In this document: positions 45,090-55,091 of the stretch, piece after piece | Position numbering within the stretch: the first letter of the stretch is position 1 | Layout of the letters: each line of letters starts with the position of its first letter | NCBI RefSeq assembly: GCF_947497285.1 | Contig: NZ_CANMFT010000005.1 | Coordinates: forward strand, 186,001-250,000 | From: an uncultured Aliiroseovarius sp. | GTDB lineage: Bacteria; Pseudomonadota; Alphaproteobacteria; Rhodobacterales; Rhodobacteraceae | Direction of reading: 5' to 3' | DNA length: 64,000 nt | Position numbers and translations under genes: made by a program | The notes under the pieces: model-generated | The model's database searches: none | What the model saw: the letters and a program-made list of their open reading frames with translations, nothing else | What the model was told of the DNA's origin: nothing

Positions 45090-46415
45090 TCAGCCCTTCG
45101 CGCGGATCACTTGCAAAAGCGGCAGAAGGGCCGACATGTCCGGCCCGTGGCTCATCCCGGTGACGGCCTTACGCAGCGGCATGAACAACCCGCGCCCTTT
45201 GCGGCCCGTGGCTTCTTTCACGGCGGCGGTCCATTTTGACCAGCTGTCGGCGTCGTACGGTCCATCGGGCAGAAGCCCCATCGCGGTTGCGACGAACTCG
45301 CGGTCTTCTTCTTCGATCACCGGGTCAGCGCCGTCGCGACACAGGGTCCACCATGCTTCAAGATCGCTCAGCGTCGTGATGTTTTCACGCGCGACGGTCC
45401 AGAAGGCGTTGGCCTTGTCGGCGGGGACGCCAAGGTCGTCCAACGTATCTGCGACCGCCTCGACCGGCAGATGCGACAGGTAACGAGCGGTCAGCGGAAA
45501 CAGGTCTTCGACGTCGAATTTGGTGGGGGCAGAGCCAAAGGTCTCCAGATCGAAACCGTCAACGATTTCGTCCAACGAGCTGCGAAGCTCGACCGGTTGC
45601 GAAGATCCCAGCCGTGCCAGCAGGCTGAGCAGCGCCATCGGCTGCACACCGCGTTCGCGCAAGTCGCGGATCGCCAGCGTGCCTAGACGCTTGGACAGCG
45701 CCTCGCCTTGCGGGCCGGTCAGAAGCGAGTGGTGGGCGAAGGTCGGGACCTTGCCGCCCAACGCCTCAATTATTTGGATTTGCGTCGCGGTGTTGGTCAC
45801 GTGGTCCGACCCGCGCACAACGTCCGTAATCCCGAAGTCGATGTCGTCACAGACCGAAGCCAGCGTGTAAAGGAACTGCCCATCGCCCCGGATCAACACC
45901 GGGTCAGACACGGACGCCGCATCAATCGAGATGTCGCCCAGAATGCCATCGGTCCAGTTGATCCGCTCGTGATCCAGCTTGAACCGCCAGTGGCCTTGCC
46001 CGCGTTCTACGCGCAGCTTGGACTTCTCGTCATCTGACAGCGCCAGCGCTGAGCGGTCATAGACCGGCGGTTTGCCCATGTTCAGCTGCTTCTTGCGCTT
46101 CAGGTCCAGCTCGGTCGGTGTCTCGAAACACTCGTAAAACCGGCCCATATCTCGCAACTTCTGGGCGGCTTCTTCATAGCGGTCCAGCCGGTCGGATTGC
46201 CTTTCAACCCGATCCCATGTCAGGCCCAGCCATTCAAGATCTTCCTTGATGGCATCCGCGTATTCCTGCTTGGACCGCTCGGGGTCGGTATCATCAAGGC
46301 GCAGGATGAACTGCCCGCCCGATTTGGCAGCGATCAGATAGTTGAACAGCGCGGTGCGCAGGTTGCCAACATGGATGTAGCCGGTGGGCGAGGGGGCAAA
46401 ACGGGTGGTGGTCAT
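45090..46415 (-). CDS. gltX: glutamate--tRNA ligase
   Basis: A 441-residue class I synthetase. RFAPSPTGYIHVGNLRTALFNYLIA holds the HIGH-like HVGN, FAHHSLLTGPQGEALSKRLGT the KMSKS-like LSKR, and the N-terminal part shows RLDDTDPERSKQEYAD. The shorter length and signature fit the non-discriminating or GltX1/GltX2 types of alphaproteobacteria; a second gltX or a GatCAB system would be expected elsewhere. It is divergent from the zincin gene. Confidence 0.95.
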   Translation of the reverse strand: MTTTRFAPSPTGYIHVGNLRTALFNYLIAAKSGGQFILRLDDTDPERSKQEYADAIKEDLEWLGLTWDRVERQSDRLDRYEEAAQKLRDMGRFYECFETPTELDLKRKKQLNMGKPPVYDRSALALSDDEKSKLRVERGQGHWRFKLDHERINWTDGILGDISIDAASVSDPVLIRGDGQFLYTLASVCDDIDFGITDVVRGSDHVTNTATQIQIIEALGGKVPTFAHHSLLTGPQGEALSKRLGTLAIRDLRERGVQPMALLSLLARLGSSQPVELRSSLDEIVDGFDLETFGSAPTKFDVEDLFPLTARYLSHLPVEAVADTLDDLGVPADKANAFWTVARENITTLSDLEAWWTLCRDGADPVIEEEDREFVATAMGLLPDGPYDADSWSKWTAAVKEATGRKGRGLFMPLRKAVTGMSHGPDMSALLPLLQVIRAKG

Positions 46416-46476
46416 GGTGTGTCTCCTTGGCTCGTCCCTCTTTCATACTGGCCCGCTTTTGTCCATATAATCCGGT

Positions 46477-46875
46477 ATGACCCGTAAATACGCCCCCTCC
46501 ATCGCTGATATCGAAGCGCTCGCTTATGACGCCCGAATGCGCTTGCCGCCTGCGTTCGTTGAAAAGGCGCTGGAAGTCGGGATACGTGTCGAGAATATGC
46601 CGAGCGCCGGGCTGCTGGCGGAGATGGAGATTGTCGACCCATTCGAGCTGACCGCGGTTTACGAAGGCATTCCGCTGACGCAAAAATCGGTGACCGATCA
46701 GCCAACCGCGCCAGATACGGTCTTTCTGTTCCGCCGGCCGATCCTTGATGAATGGGCGTCGCGGGGTGATGTATCGCTGGCCGAATTGGTGGCGCATATC
46801 ATCGTGCACGAATTCGCCCATCATTTCGGGTGGTCGGATGATGATATCGCTGCGATTGATCGCTGGTGGGAATGA
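46477..46875 (+). CDS. zincin-like metallopeptidase family protein
   Basis: A 132-residue single-domain protein. HIIVHEFAHHFGWSDDDI provides the zinc site (H111, E112, H115) of the small zincin family PF06262 (Zincin_1). Its substrate and biological role are unknown. The stop abuts the next gene's stop on the other strand with no space (TGATCA). Confidence 0.8.
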   Translation: MTRKYAPSIADIEALAYDARMRLPPAFVEKALEVGIRVENMPSAGLLAEMEIVDPFELTAVYEGIPLTQKSVTDQPTAPDTVFLFRRPILDEWASRGDVSLAELVAHIIVHEFAHHFGWSDDDIAAIDRWWE

Positions 46876-47316
46876 TCAGGTCGCCTCGACCGGCCATTTC
46901 TGTTCCAGATCGCGCAGTCCCGCGCGGATAAGCTCGGCCAGCACGTCCAGGTCGATATCGGCCAGCTTGTTCACGTAAAGGCAGGATTTGCCCATCTTGT
47001 GCTTGCCAAGTCGGGCCAGAATATCCCCGAAATCCACATATCCCGGCATGATATAGATCGAATGGCGGGCCTTGCGTGGGGAAAATCCGGTGGCCAGAAA
47101 GTCGCCCCCGCGCCCGCTGTCATAGCGGTAGTGATAGCGGCCATAACCGATGATCGTTGGCCCCCACATGGCAGGGTGAAAGCCGGTCACTTCGCGAAAA
47201 ATCTGGTCCAGCACGCGGGCGTCTTCGCGTTTTGACAAGGGGTCGACCGTTTCGATGAAGCGGGCGACGTCTTGCGTCGTCGCTTGGGTTTTGTTTGCCT
47301 TGTTGCCCGTCGCCAT
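46876..47316 (-). CDS. DUF1801 domain protein
   Basis: A 146-residue protein with a pattern typical of DUF1801 (YdhG-like): DVARFIETVDPLSKREDARVLDQIFREVTGFHPAMWGPTIIGYGRYHYRY followed by TGFSPRKARHSIYIMPGY and LGKHKMGKSCLYVNKLADID. The fold is a small alpha/beta domain of unknown function. Its stop touches that of the zincin gene. Confidence 0.85.
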   Translation of the reverse strand: MATGNKANKTQATTQDVARFIETVDPLSKREDARVLDQIFREVTGFHPAMWGPTIIGYGRYHYRYDSGRGGDFLATGFSPRKARHSIYIMPGYVDFGDILARLGKHKMGKSCLYVNKLADIDLDVLAELIRAGLRDLEQKWPVEAT

Positions 47317-47431
47317 CGGCGTGCCCCTCTTGCGCTGGACCCGTCACAATTGTGTGAATCCCTCAATGATAGAATCCGAGTATACTGCACGCTGTTGTTT
47401 CAACGAAATTGATCGTTCTGGGAGGTCTCAC

Positions 47432-48367
47432 ATGAAACGTTTTGCCACGCCTACTCTGTCGCGTCGTCACCTGTTGGTGGCGGGTGCCGCGACACCCTTC
47501 GCCGGATTGGTGGCCGGTTCTGCAAATGCCATGGCACCGCAAATGGGCCTTGCCAAAACGGCCGCACAGACCGTGAAACTGGGCGGGTTCGAGGTGACAA
47601 CCCTGCTGGCTGGCAACCGCACGGTGGAAGAGCCGCAGAGCATTTTCGGCATGAATGTCAGCGCAGATGAATTTGCGGCAGCGTCTGACGCCGCGCATAT
47701 CCCCACAACCGCCGCGCAGTTCTTTTTCACACCGACGCTGGTCAACACGGGGTCAGAGCTTGTGCTGTTTGACACCGGCCTGAGTGCGGCGGGTATCACT
47801 GGGGCATTGGCGGCTGCGGGCTATACCCCCGATCAGGTGGATATCGTCGTGCTGACCCACATGCACGGGGACCACATCGGCGGATTGGCGGGTGACGCGG
47901 GCGTCACCTTTCCCAACGCACGCTATGTCACCGGCGCTGTCGAGTTTGATCACTGGGCTGCCGCGGGCAATGACGGGTTCGACGCCAAGGTCGCGCCACT
48001 GGCCGAACAGACCACGATGATCAACGGTGGTGACAGCGTGGTGTCTGGCATTGAAGCGGTCGAGGCATTCGGCCACACGCCCGGCCACATGGCGTTCCGG
48101 TTGGACAGCGACGGGCAATCCCTGTTGATCGCCGCTGATTTCGCCAACCATTATGCCTGGTCACTGGCCTACCCGGATTGGGAGGTGAAATTCGACCGTG
48201 ACAAGGCAGCGGCGGCTGCGACCCGCAAAACGCTGTTGGGAATGCTGGCAGCCGAAAAGATGCCCTTCATCGGCTATCACATGCCTTTCCCTGCGCTGGG
48301 CTATGTCGAGGAACGTGACGGCGGGTTCCACTATGTCCCGCACAGCTATCAGCTTTTGATGGGCTGA
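47432..48367 (+). CDS. Tat-exported metallo-beta-lactamase-fold hydrolase
   Basis: A 311-residue protein. The start SRRHLLVAGAATPFAGLVAGSANA is a twin-arginine (R11 R12) signal with an Ala-x-Ala cleavage site, so it folds in the cytoplasm before export. The dinuclear metal motif is LTHMHGDHIGGL (H143, H145, D147, H148), and FGHTPGHMAFRLDS supplies the next His. The group includes lactonases and quorum-quenching enzymes, but the substrate is not predictable. A GGGAGG site precedes the ATG at 47432. Confidence 0.88.
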   Translation: MKRFATPTLSRRHLLVAGAATPFAGLVAGSANAMAPQMGLAKTAAQTVKLGGFEVTTLLAGNRTVEEPQSIFGMNVSADEFAAASDAAHIPTTAAQFFFTPTLVNTGSELVLFDTGLSAAGITGALAAAGYTPDQVDIVVLTHMHGDHIGGLAGDAGVTFPNARYVTGAVEFDHWAAAGNDGFDAKVAPLAEQTTMINGGDSVVSGIEAVEAFGHTPGHMAFRLDSDGQSLLIAADFANHYAWSLAYPDWEVKFDRDKAAAAATRKTLLGMLAAEKMPFIGYHMPFPALGYVEERDGGFHYVPHSYQLLMG

Positions 48368-48386
48368 GGCGCTCGCGGCAGGGCGA

Positions 48387-50048
48387 TCAGCTTTCGTCCC
48401 GCCAGCGATTCACGATCGGATAGCGGCGGTCCAACCAGAAACTGCGCATGGTCAGGCGGGTGCCCGGCGCGGATTGGAAGCGTTTGTATTCCGAGATGAA
48501 GATCAGGTGCTCGACCTTCTTGACGGTCGCGCGGTCAAACCCTTCGGCCACCAGTTCGGCCACCGATTTTTCGTCGTCGATTAGGCCCTCAAGGATACCG
48601 TCCAGCACCTCGTAAGGTGGCAGGCTGTCTTCGTCCTTTTGATCCGGGCGCAGTTCAGCGGAGGGGGGTTTGTCGATGATCGATACCGGGATCACCTCGC
48701 CCTCGGGGCCTTCCATCCAGTCGCGGTGGTTGGCGTTGCGCCAGCGGCATTGTTCAAACACGCGGGTTTTATATAGGTCTTTGATCGGGTTATAGCCCCC
48801 CGACATATCACCATAGATCGTGGCATAGCCCACCGCGACCTCGGATTTGTTTCCTGTGGTCAGCAGCATCGCGCCGGTCTTGTTGGACAGCGCCATCAGC
48901 AACAGGCCACGCAGGCGGGACTGGATGTTTTCCTCGGTCACGTCGGGCTTGGTGCCTTCAAATAGTGGCGCCAGCGTGTTGGTGATTGCGTCGCGCCCTT
49001 CCTTGATCGGCACGAAATCATAGGTGCAGCCAAGGCGCTGGGCGATGTCCTTGGCGTCATCCAGCGAGCTTTGCGAAGTGTATTCCGATGGCAGCATCAC
49101 GCAGCGCACATTCTCCGGCCCAAGCGCGTCTGCGGCGATGGTGGCCACAATCGCGCTGTCGATCCCGCCGGACAGACCCAGAAGCACCTGTTTGAACCCG
49201 GTCTTGCCCATATAATCACGCAGGCTTTCGACCATCGCGCGATAGTCCTGTTCCCACTCATCCCCATGCACAGCAATGGGGCCGGGGGTGATGCGCCATC
49301 CGTCATCTGTCCGGTTCAGGTCGACGTGCCGGATTTCTTCGTCGAAGGTCGACATGCGGAAGGCAAGCTCTCCGCCGGGGTTCAGGGCAAAGGTGCCGCC
49401 GTCAAAGACCTGATCATCCTGCCCGCCCACCATGTTCAGATAGACCAGCGGCAAGCCGGTTTCGACCACGCGCGCCACCATGTGGTTTACGCGCACATCG
49501 AACTTGCGCCGGTAGTAGGGCGAGCCGTTGGGGATCAACAGAAACTCCGCCCCGCTTTCGGCCAGCGTTTCGCACACGTCCTCGCTATGCCACGCGTCTT
49601 CGCAAATCGGGATACCGATACGAATCGGGCCCAGCGCAACCGGACCTTGCGGGTCGGCCGAGGTGAACTGGCGCTCCTCATCAAAGACGGTGAAGTTGGG
49701 CAGGCGTTGCTTCAGAACACGCGCCGCGACCTTGCCGCCTTTCAAGATGAAATAGGCGTTGAACAAATCCTTGCCGTCGTGAAATGGCCCGCCGATTCCA
49801 ATGGCGGGACCGTCTGCGCAATCGGCGGCAAGCTGATCCACGGTCGCCATCGCATCGCGGAAAAACTGCGGGCGCATCACAAGGTCTTGGGTCTGATAGC
49901 CGGTGATAAACGCCTCGGGCAGGGCCAGCATGTCGCTGCCGGCTGCCTTGGCCTGCGCCCAAACGTCCCGCGCCTTGTCGGCATTGGCGGAAATCGCGCC
50001 CACGGTCGGGTTAAGCTGCGCCAGCGTCAGGCGGAAATTGTTACTCAT
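48387..50048 (-). CDS. nadE: glutamine-dependent NAD+ synthase
   Basis: A 553-residue two-domain enzyme: an N-terminal nitrilase-type glutaminase (Glu45 in LPEAFITGY and the Cys in IPICEDAWHSED near residue 150) releases ammonia, and the C-terminal PP-loop synthetase (GLSGGIDSAIVATIAADALG) amidates deamido-NAD+. EEVE-like metal and STSKPP-type loops (SIIDKPPSAELRPDQKDEDSLPPYEVLD) are visible. I use ATG 50048 (MSNNFRLTLAQLNP); the frame is open upstream. Confidence 0.94.
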   Translation of the reverse strand: MSNNFRLTLAQLNPTVGAISANADKARDVWAQAKAAGSDMLALPEAFITGYQTQDLVMRPQFFRDAMATVDQLAADCADGPAIGIGGPFHDGKDLFNAYFILKGGKVAARVLKQRLPNFTVFDEERQFTSADPQGPVALGPIRIGIPICEDAWHSEDVCETLAESGAEFLLIPNGSPYYRRKFDVRVNHMVARVVETGLPLVYLNMVGGQDDQVFDGGTFALNPGGELAFRMSTFDEEIRHVDLNRTDDGWRITPGPIAVHGDEWEQDYRAMVESLRDYMGKTGFKQVLLGLSGGIDSAIVATIAADALGPENVRCVMLPSEYTSQSSLDDAKDIAQRLGCTYDFVPIKEGRDAITNTLAPLFEGTKPDVTEENIQSRLRGLLLMALSNKTGAMLLTTGNKSEVAVGYATIYGDMSGGYNPIKDLYKTRVFEQCRWRNANHRDWMEGPEGEVIPVSIIDKPPSAELRPDQKDEDSLPPYEVLDGILEGLIDDEKSVAELVAEGFDRATVKKVEHLIFISEYKRFQSAPGTRLTMRSFWLDRRYPIVNRWRDES

Positions 50049-50100
50049 CGCGCGTATCCTTTGCGCCCGGCCACCAGCGCCGGGGTCATCCTTGGCCCAG

Positions 50101-50128
50101 ATGTAGCAGGTTTGCGTGCGGGATAAAG
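50101..50128 (-). promoter_or_regulatory. candidate nadE promoter
   Basis: On the minus strand CTTTAT (50128-50123) and CTACAT (50106-50101) are 16 bases apart, about 45 bases before the nadE leader starts. The same layout, CTTTAT-N16-CTATAG, precedes the leuA leader at 51805. By-eye only. Confidence 0.35.
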
Positions 50129-50236
50129 AGCCCCTTCGTGAAAACCGTTGTTTCGGGACGGGGGCTCGCATAGGCTTGGACCGGGTTGGTGCGGTGTTGT
50201 CGCGCACAGTAGGTTTTTTTGGGAAAGAGGTTGGAT

Positions 50237-51709
50237 ATGCATCCCCTTCGCGCAAGTTTTTTTGGTGTCACAACAGTTTTGTTTGCCGGCGCGGGTCCAG
50301 CCTTGGCGCAGGTCGAAACCAAGCAATACGAGGATGGCGCGGTCTACGAAGGCACGTTCAAAGGTGGTGTGCAGCACGGCATGGGAACATTGCGGCTGCC
50401 GACCGGGTATGAATACACGGGCGAATTCTTTGAAGGTCAGATCCTGGGGCAGGGCGTGGCGCGTTTCCCCAATGGGTCAGTCTATGAAGGCAGTTTTGCC
50501 AAGGGCAAACCCGAGGGGTTTGGCAAGATCACCTTTGCGGACGGATCGACCTTTGAAGGCGATTGGGTGGATGGCAAGATCAACGGCTCGGGGCTTGCGA
50601 TCTATGCCAACGGCATCAAATACGAAGGCGGATTTCGCAACGCGCTGCATCACAGCCAAGGACGGCTTCAGAGCCCCTCGGGCTATATCTATGAGGGTGA
50701 CTGGGTCGCTGGCGTCAAAGAGGGGCGCGGCACATCTACCTATGCCGATGGGTCTGTCTATGACGGTGAAATGCGTGGCGGCGAACGTGACGGGCAGGGC
50801 ATCCTGACCCAACCTGATGGCATGGTGTTCGATGGCACATGGGCCAAGGGGCAAATGCAGGGCGAAGGCGTTCTGAAACAGGCCAATGGCGATGTCTATA
50901 CCGGCAATTTCGAAGCCGGCACACGGCAGGGCAAAGGGGTCGTGACCTATGCCAACGGTGACCGCTATGAAGGCGCGTTCGAAGACGACAAACGCCATGG
51001 TGCCGGTGTATTCGAAGGCGCGGATGGCTATCGGTATGAAGGCAACTGGGTCGCAGGTGTCATTCAGGGACAAGGCGCCGTGACCTATCCCGATGGCTCG
51101 ACCTACCAAGGACAATTTCGCAACGGTCTGTCTGATGGCACCGGCACAATCCAATACCCTGACGGCAACAGCTACGAAGGTGAATGGAAGGCCGGGGTCA
51201 TCGACGGCAATGGTGTTGCGCGGTTTGCAAACGGCACCGTTTACGAAGGCAGTTTCAAGGACGCGCTGTATGACGGGCAAGGCAGCCTGATCACGCGCGA
51301 CGGGTCAACTTATGTGGGCGCGTGGCAGGCGGGCAAACCGCATGGTCAGGGTATGTCGAAGCTTGCAGATGGCTCGGTCTATGAGGGCCAATTTGTCGGC
51401 GGCCTGCGCGAAGGTCAGGGCAAGCTTCAGACCGCTGATGGCTTCACCTATCAGGGCGATTGGGTGTCTGGTCTGTTCCACGGGCAAGGCGTTGCCGTCT
51501 ATGCTAATGGCGACCGATATGAAGGTGGCTTTGAGAAGGGTAAGCGGCACGGCAAGGGCATGGTGACACGCGCGGATGGTAGCCAGGAAGATGGCATGTG
51601 GGAGGATGGCGTGATCGAAGGTGCTGCCACCACGACGCCAGCACCGCAAGTTGGAAGCGACGCGGGCGCCGCGGCCGCTGCGGCCAGCGCCGGTGCTGCG
51701 GCGAACTAG
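50237..51709 (+). CDS. exported MORN-repeat protein
   Basis: A 490-residue protein with a signal peptide (MHPLRASFFGVTTVLFAGAGPALA) and then 18 regular 23-residue MORN repeats plus one degenerate repeat, from about residue 30 to 465, each with a core of the form Y-x-G-x-F/W. The C terminus is an Ala-rich tail. MORN repeats build elongated beta-hairpin sheets that bind lipid or protein partners; bacterial exported ones have no set role. All the repeats are 69 bases, with no frame break. It is followed by a long gap before leuA. Confidence 0.85.
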   Translation: MHPLRASFFGVTTVLFAGAGPALAQVETKQYEDGAVYEGTFKGGVQHGMGTLRLPTGYEYTGEFFEGQILGQGVARFPNGSVYEGSFAKGKPEGFGKITFADGSTFEGDWVDGKINGSGLAIYANGIKYEGGFRNALHHSQGRLQSPSGYIYEGDWVAGVKEGRGTSTYADGSVYDGEMRGGERDGQGILTQPDGMVFDGTWAKGQMQGEGVLKQANGDVYTGNFEAGTRQGKGVVTYANGDRYEGAFEDDKRHGAGVFEGADGYRYEGNWVAGVIQGQGAVTYPDGSTYQGQFRNGLSDGTGTIQYPDGNSYEGEWKAGVIDGNGVARFANGTVYEGSFKDALYDGQGSLITRDGSTYVGAWQAGKPHGQGMSKLADGSVYEGQFVGGLREGQGKLQTADGFTYQGDWVSGLFHGQGVAVYANGDRYEGGFEKGKRHGKGMVTRADGSQEDGMWEDGVIEGAATTTPAPQVGSDAGAAAAAASAGAAAN

Positions 51710-51804
51710 TGGAACCGGGTCGTTCTGCCCCGTAACAAACTGATTTTCCTGTGAAGAAAAGCACGACCACCACCCGTTTTCTGCGGTCAGGGTGGAAATA
51801 GGGG

Positions 51805-51833
51805 CTTTATCTCACGCCAAACCGCCCTATAGT
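51805..51833 (+). promoter_or_regulatory. candidate leuL-leuA promoter
   Basis: TATAGT at 51828-51833 is a good -10; CTTTAT (51805-51810) or TTTATC (51806-51811) lies at -35 spacing. Start would be about 51840-51841, the first base of the leader-peptide ATG, which has no ribosome site. Confidence 0.5.
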
Positions 51834-51840
51834 CACGCCC

Positions 51841-51915
51841 ATGGAAACGCAGACACATATCATCGCTCGCCCCGCGCTGGGCCTGAGCCTTCTGCTTCTT
51901 CTTAGCCGCCTCTGA
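51841..51915 (+). CDS. leuL: leu operon leader peptide
   Basis: A 24-codon open frame 140 bases before leuA. It begins METQTHIIARPALG and has eight leucines in its last 12 residues, including five consecutive Leu codons (CTT CTG CTT CTT CTT), then S, R, L and stop. A run of Leu codons just upstream of the leucine biosynthesis gene leuA is the hallmark of ribosome-mediated attenuation: stalling at the Leu codons when leucyl-tRNA is scarce exposes leuA. It is too short to be found by ordinary gene finders. Confidence 0.88.
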   Translation: METQTHIIARPALGLSLLLLLSRL

Positions 51916-51945
51916 GCGTGCCGTTTCGGCGCGACCGCTCAGGGG
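51909..51945 (+). promoter_or_regulatory. pause/attenuator hairpin of the leu leader
   Basis: CCTCTGAGCG (51909-51918) pairs with CGCTCAGGGG (51936-51945), with an inner GCCG-TTT-CGGC. It covers the leader's last Leu codon and stop, as a 1:2 pause hairpin does. GGCGCG after it can also pair with CGCGCC at about 51956-51961. I see no hairpin with a T run before leuA, so termination is not shown. Confidence 0.55.
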
Positions 51946-52054
51946 ATATGCAAACCGCGCCACATTCTCCGCCTCATAATTGGAAACTTGCACCCGAACC
52001 GGGTCTGTCCTTTGGGGCAACTGGCTAAGACACTGATATTGAGAAGATAAAACA

Positions 52055-53593
52055 ATGACCAAGACCTCTGACAATGTGTTGATATTCGACACCACCCTGC
52101 GTGACGGCGAACAAAGCCCCGGCGCGACCATGACCCATGACGAGAAACTGGAAATCGCCGAGATGCTGGACGACATGGGTGTCGACATCATCGAAGCAGG
52201 TTTCCCGATTGCGTCCGAGGGCGATTTCGCAGCGGTGAGCGAGATTGCGAAACGGTCGAAACGATCGGTGATTTGCGGGCTGAGCCGTGCGAATTTCAAG
52301 GATATCGACCGCTGCGCCGAAGCCGTGCGCCATGCCGCCAAGCCACGTATCCACACCTTCATCGGCACGTCGCCCCTGCACCGGGAAATCCCCAACCTGA
52401 CCAAAGACGCGATGGCGGATCTGATCCATGAAACCGTCACCCATGCGCGCAATCTGACGGACGATGTGCAGTGGTCGGCGATGGACGCGACACGGACTGA
52501 ACATGACTATCTGTGCCGGGTGATCGAAATTGCGATCAAAGCGGGCGCCACGACGATCAACATCCCCGATACGGTCGGCTATACTGCCCCGCGCGAAAGT
52601 GCAGATCTGATCCGCATGCTGATTGAAAAAGTGCCGGGCGCGGACGAGGTCACGTTCGCCACCCATTGTCACAACGATCTGGGTATGGCGACGGCGAACT
52701 CACTGGCGGCTGTCGAAGCCGGTGCGCGCCAGATCGAGTGCACCATCAACGGGCTGGGCGAACGTGCAGGAAACACTGCGTTGGAAGAGGTCGTGATGGC
52801 CTTGAAAGTCCGTCATGACATTATGCCGTGGGACACGGGTGTGGACACGACGAAGATCATGAACATCTCACGCCGTGTGGCGCAGGTATCTGGCTTTGCC
52901 GTGCAGTATAACAAGGCCATTGTCGGCAAGAACGCCTTTGCCCATGAAAGCGGCATTCACCAGGATGGCATGCTGAAAAACGCCGAGACCTTCGAGATTA
53001 TGCGCCCCGAAGATGTGGGCCTGTCCGAAACCAGCCTGGTGCTGGGCAAGCACTCGGGCCGGGCGGCGTTGCGCGACCGGTTGAACCAACTGGGCTTTGA
53101 TGTGGGCGACAACCAGTTGAAGGACGTGTTCGTGCGGTTCAAGGAACTGGCCGACCGCAAGAAAGAGGTGTTCGACGATGACCTGATCGCCCTGATGCGA
53201 GACGGAACGGATGCCGCCAATGACCGCATTCAGGTGAAATTCCTGCGCGTGATTTGCGGCACCGAAGCGCCTCAATCCGCGGACCTGACGTTGGAGATTG
53301 ACGGTGTCGATCACCAGAAAACCGCCACCGGCGATGGCCCGGTTGATGCAACGTTCAATGCGATCCAGATGTTGTTCCCGCATGACGCGCGCCTGCAACT
53401 GTATCAGGTGCACGCTGTGACCGAAGGCACAGACGCACAGGCCACCGTGTCGGTGCGGATGGAGGAGAACGGCAAGATCGTCACGGGGCAATCGTCCGAT
53501 ACAGACACGGTCGTGGCCTCGGCCAAAGCCTACGTGAACGCGCTGAACAACCTGTTGGTCCGGCGCGAAAAAACCAAACCTGCCGGGGTTTGA
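52055..53593 (+). CDS. leuA: 2-isopropylmalate synthase
   Basis: A 512-residue enzyme that condenses acetyl-CoA with 2-oxoisovalerate, the first committed step of leucine synthesis. FDTTLRDGEQSPGATMTHDEKLEIAEMLDDMGVDIIEAGFP is the DRE-TIM signature, HCHNDLGMATANSLAAVEAGARQIECTINGLGERAGN the second one with the metal histidines, and the C-terminal allosteric LeuA dimer domain runs from about residue 385. Expression is likely controlled by the leader peptide upstream. Confidence 0.96.
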   Translation: MTKTSDNVLIFDTTLRDGEQSPGATMTHDEKLEIAEMLDDMGVDIIEAGFPIASEGDFAAVSEIAKRSKRSVICGLSRANFKDIDRCAEAVRHAAKPRIHTFIGTSPLHREIPNLTKDAMADLIHETVTHARNLTDDVQWSAMDATRTEHDYLCRVIEIAIKAGATTINIPDTVGYTAPRESADLIRMLIEKVPGADEVTFATHCHNDLGMATANSLAAVEAGARQIECTINGLGERAGNTALEEVVMALKVRHDIMPWDTGVDTTKIMNISRRVAQVSGFAVQYNKAIVGKNAFAHESGIHQDGMLKNAETFEIMRPEDVGLSETSLVLGKHSGRAALRDRLNQLGFDVGDNQLKDVFVRFKELADRKKEVFDDDLIALMRDGTDAANDRIQVKFLRVICGTEAPQSADLTLEIDGVDHQKTATGDGPVDATFNAIQMLFPHDARLQLYQVHAVTEGTDAQATVSVRMEENGKIVTGQSSDTDTVVASAKAYVNALNNLLVRREKTKPAGV

Positions 53594-53605
53594 TCCACTG
53601 ACGAC

Positions 53606-53635
53606 CATGCGGGCGGGGCTTTACTTGCCCGCATG
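53606..53635 (+). terminator. hairpin after leuA
   Basis: CATGCGGGC at 53606-53614 pairs exactly with GCCCGCATG at 53627-53635 (12-base loop), 12 bases after the leuA stop. It has no T run, so it is a possible terminator only. Confidence 0.45.
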
Positions 53636-55022
<1,387 letters not shown>

Positions 55023-55091
55023 ACAGGATCGCCCTCGTGTTGCGGGGCCGGTCTCGTCTGGGGTAACCTTCTGGGGTAACCGGAGGCCATT

